Of a stretch of DNA of 5,968 nt, positions 5,372 through 5,968 are shown piece by piece. The stretch lies in contig CAYIRQ010000084.1 of the NCBI GenBank assembly GCA_964365905.1, positions 1-5,968 on the forward strand. Reading direction: 5' to 3'. This DNA comes from CAYIRQ01 sp964365905. GTDB lineage: Bacteria > Patescibacteriota > Gracilibacteria > Peribacterales > Peribacteraceae. Both the position numbers and the translations under genes were made by a program. The notes below the pieces were generated by a model. That model was not told the origin of the DNA and did not search any database. It saw only the letters and a program-made list of their open reading frames with translations. Every line of letters starts with the position of its first letter. The stretch's first letter is position 1.

Positions 5372-5893
5372 TTATGCAGCCGCCACCACTTCCTTTTCCT
5401 TCTCTTTTTTCACGGGCGCCCGCAATTGCTGCAGTGCGCGTATCGCGGCCTGTGCATTCACGAGTTTATTATCGGATCCGAAACACTTCGAGAGCACATT
5501 CTTCACGCCCGCAAGTTCCAGAATGGGGCGGAGCGAACCGCCGGCGATGATTCCCGTTCCCTCGCCCGCCGGCATGATGCGGATTTTTGCCGCCTTGAAC
5601 TTCATATCCACTTCATGAGGAATCGTGCCCCGCACGAGCGGAACATGAATCATGCGGCGCTTTGCCTGTGCGACCGCCTTCTGCACGGCGGCCTGCACCT
5701 CGCCAGCTTTGCCAATACCAATACCAACCTTTCCTTGCCTGTTTCCAATGACGACCGTCACGCGGAACCGCATGCGGCGGCCTCCTTTCACAACCCGCGT
5801 CACGCGCGCGACCTGCAGCACGTGCTCGTCGATCTCTTTGGGCTCCCGGGAGCGCCTTCCTTGTCGCCGATCATCGCGGGTAGACTTGGCCAT
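5372..5893 (-). CDS. rpsE: 30S ribosomal protein S5
   Basis: S5 is a small-subunit protein involved in decoding fidelity and mRNA unwinding at the entry channel. The 173 residues show the N-terminal dsRNA-binding-like domain with RVTRVVKGGRRMRFRVTVVIG (30-50) and GKVGIGIGKAGEVQAAVQKAV (54-74). The C-terminal domain has PAGEGTGIIAGGSLRPILELAG (108-129), VKNVLSKCFGS (130-140) and the ending NAQAAIRAL. The N-terminal extension (1-22) is basic, and a Lys/Glu-rich tail follows residue 160. ATG at 5893 is chosen because it fits the family. The reading frame is open further upstream, but only through a pyrimidine tract that would give low-complexity sequence. There is no Shine-Dalgarno; a 38-nt pure pyrimidine tract precedes the start. 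The ATG overlaps the stop of a small hydrophobic ORF. Confidence 0.97.
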   Translation of the reverse strand: MAKSTRDDRRQGRRSREPKEIDEHVLQVARVTRVVKGGRRMRFRVTVVIGNRQGKVGIGIGKAGEVQAAVQKAVAQAKRRMIHVPLVRGTIPHEVDMKFKAAKIRIMPAGEGTGIIAGGSLRPILELAGVKNVLSKCFGSDNKLVNAQAAIRALQQLRAPVKKEKEKEVVAAA

Positions 5894-5955
5894 TACGAGA
5901 GGAGGAAGAGGAAGGAGAAGAGGAGAAGAAAAAGTGGAATACTGATGCGATTCAT
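5893..5955 (-). CDS. Possible 20-residue hydrophobic leader peptide overlapping rpsE
   Basis: On the minus strand, ATG at 5955 opens a 20-codon frame, MNRISIPLFLLLFSFLFLLS, whose TAA overlaps the rpsE ATG in TAATG. That junction would permit termination-reinitiation coupling. The peptide resembles a single hydrophobic helix, but its Leu/Phe/Ser content follows directly from the CT-rich DNA, and no Shine-Dalgarno is seen. The frame remains open to the window edge, so it could be the tail of a longer gene. Weakly supported. Confidence 0.2.
   Translation of the reverse strand: MNRISIPLFLLLFSFLFLLS
5897..5934 (-). promoter_or_regulatory. 38-nt uninterrupted pyrimidine tract upstream of rpsE
   Basis: Every base from 5934 down to 5897 on the minus strand is C or T, ending four nucleotides before the rpsE ATG. 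With no Shine-Dalgarno present, it could be a ribosomal-protein-S1-type ribosome loading site. The complementary strand is a pure purine run. Its function is inferred, not shown. Confidence 0.4.
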
Positions 5956-5968
5956 GAAAAGGAAAGAA

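Noticed and set aside
5894..5968. Upstream extension of the rpsE frame
   Set aside because: The frame is open, but it would add a Pro/Leu/Ser low-complexity tail unlike S5 proteins; ATG 5893 gives the normal N-terminus.

Overview
The window is a compact bacterial region of fairly high GC (about 58% by hand count over 5041-5100). It is dominated by minus-strand genes and most resembles a member of the Candidate Phyla Radiation (Patescibacteria). Supporting clues are: no rpmD (L30) gene between rpsE and rplO, as is known for CPR genomes; very tight packing; no Shine-Dalgarno sites upstream of the minus-strand genes; an in-frame copy of a palindromic repeat often seen in environmental genomes; and an AT-rich octamer array between genes. 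Assignment to a class within CPR cannot be supported from the sequence alone.

Layout, read in the minus-strand direction of transcription (right to left). The right edge holds a pyrimidine-rich leader and a possible 20-residue hydrophobic ORF that overlaps the start of rpsE (ribosomal protein S5). Six nucleotides after rpsE comes a DJ-1/PfpI-family gene carrying an in-frame repeat insertion. A 114-codon unrecognised gene then lies on the opposite (plus) strand, followed by rplO (L15). Next come a 100-bp octamer-repeat spacer with two inverted 4x8-nt arrays, secY (the translocon channel), a GC-rich stem-loop, and a two-gene putative toxin-antitoxin operon with a promoter that appears to give a leaderless mRNA. 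Last is gyrB (gyrase subunit B), which has its own possible promoter and is cut by the left window edge after 595 codons.

rpsE, rplO and secY are the distal part of the spc ribosomal-protein operon. Two things are unusual. First, the rpmD position holds a DJ-1 gene plus an inverted, lower-GC orphan gene. Second, secY is followed by a toxin-antitoxin cassette and gyrB instead of adk/map/infA. The core genes serve translation, protein export and DNA topology; the inserted genes look like accessory cargo in this conserved block. The most unusual signals are the interrupted operon, the repeat-encoded peptide in the DJ-1 protein, the symmetric octamer array that supplies the last codons and stop of rplO, and the unrecognised antitoxin candidate with its leaderless promoter.
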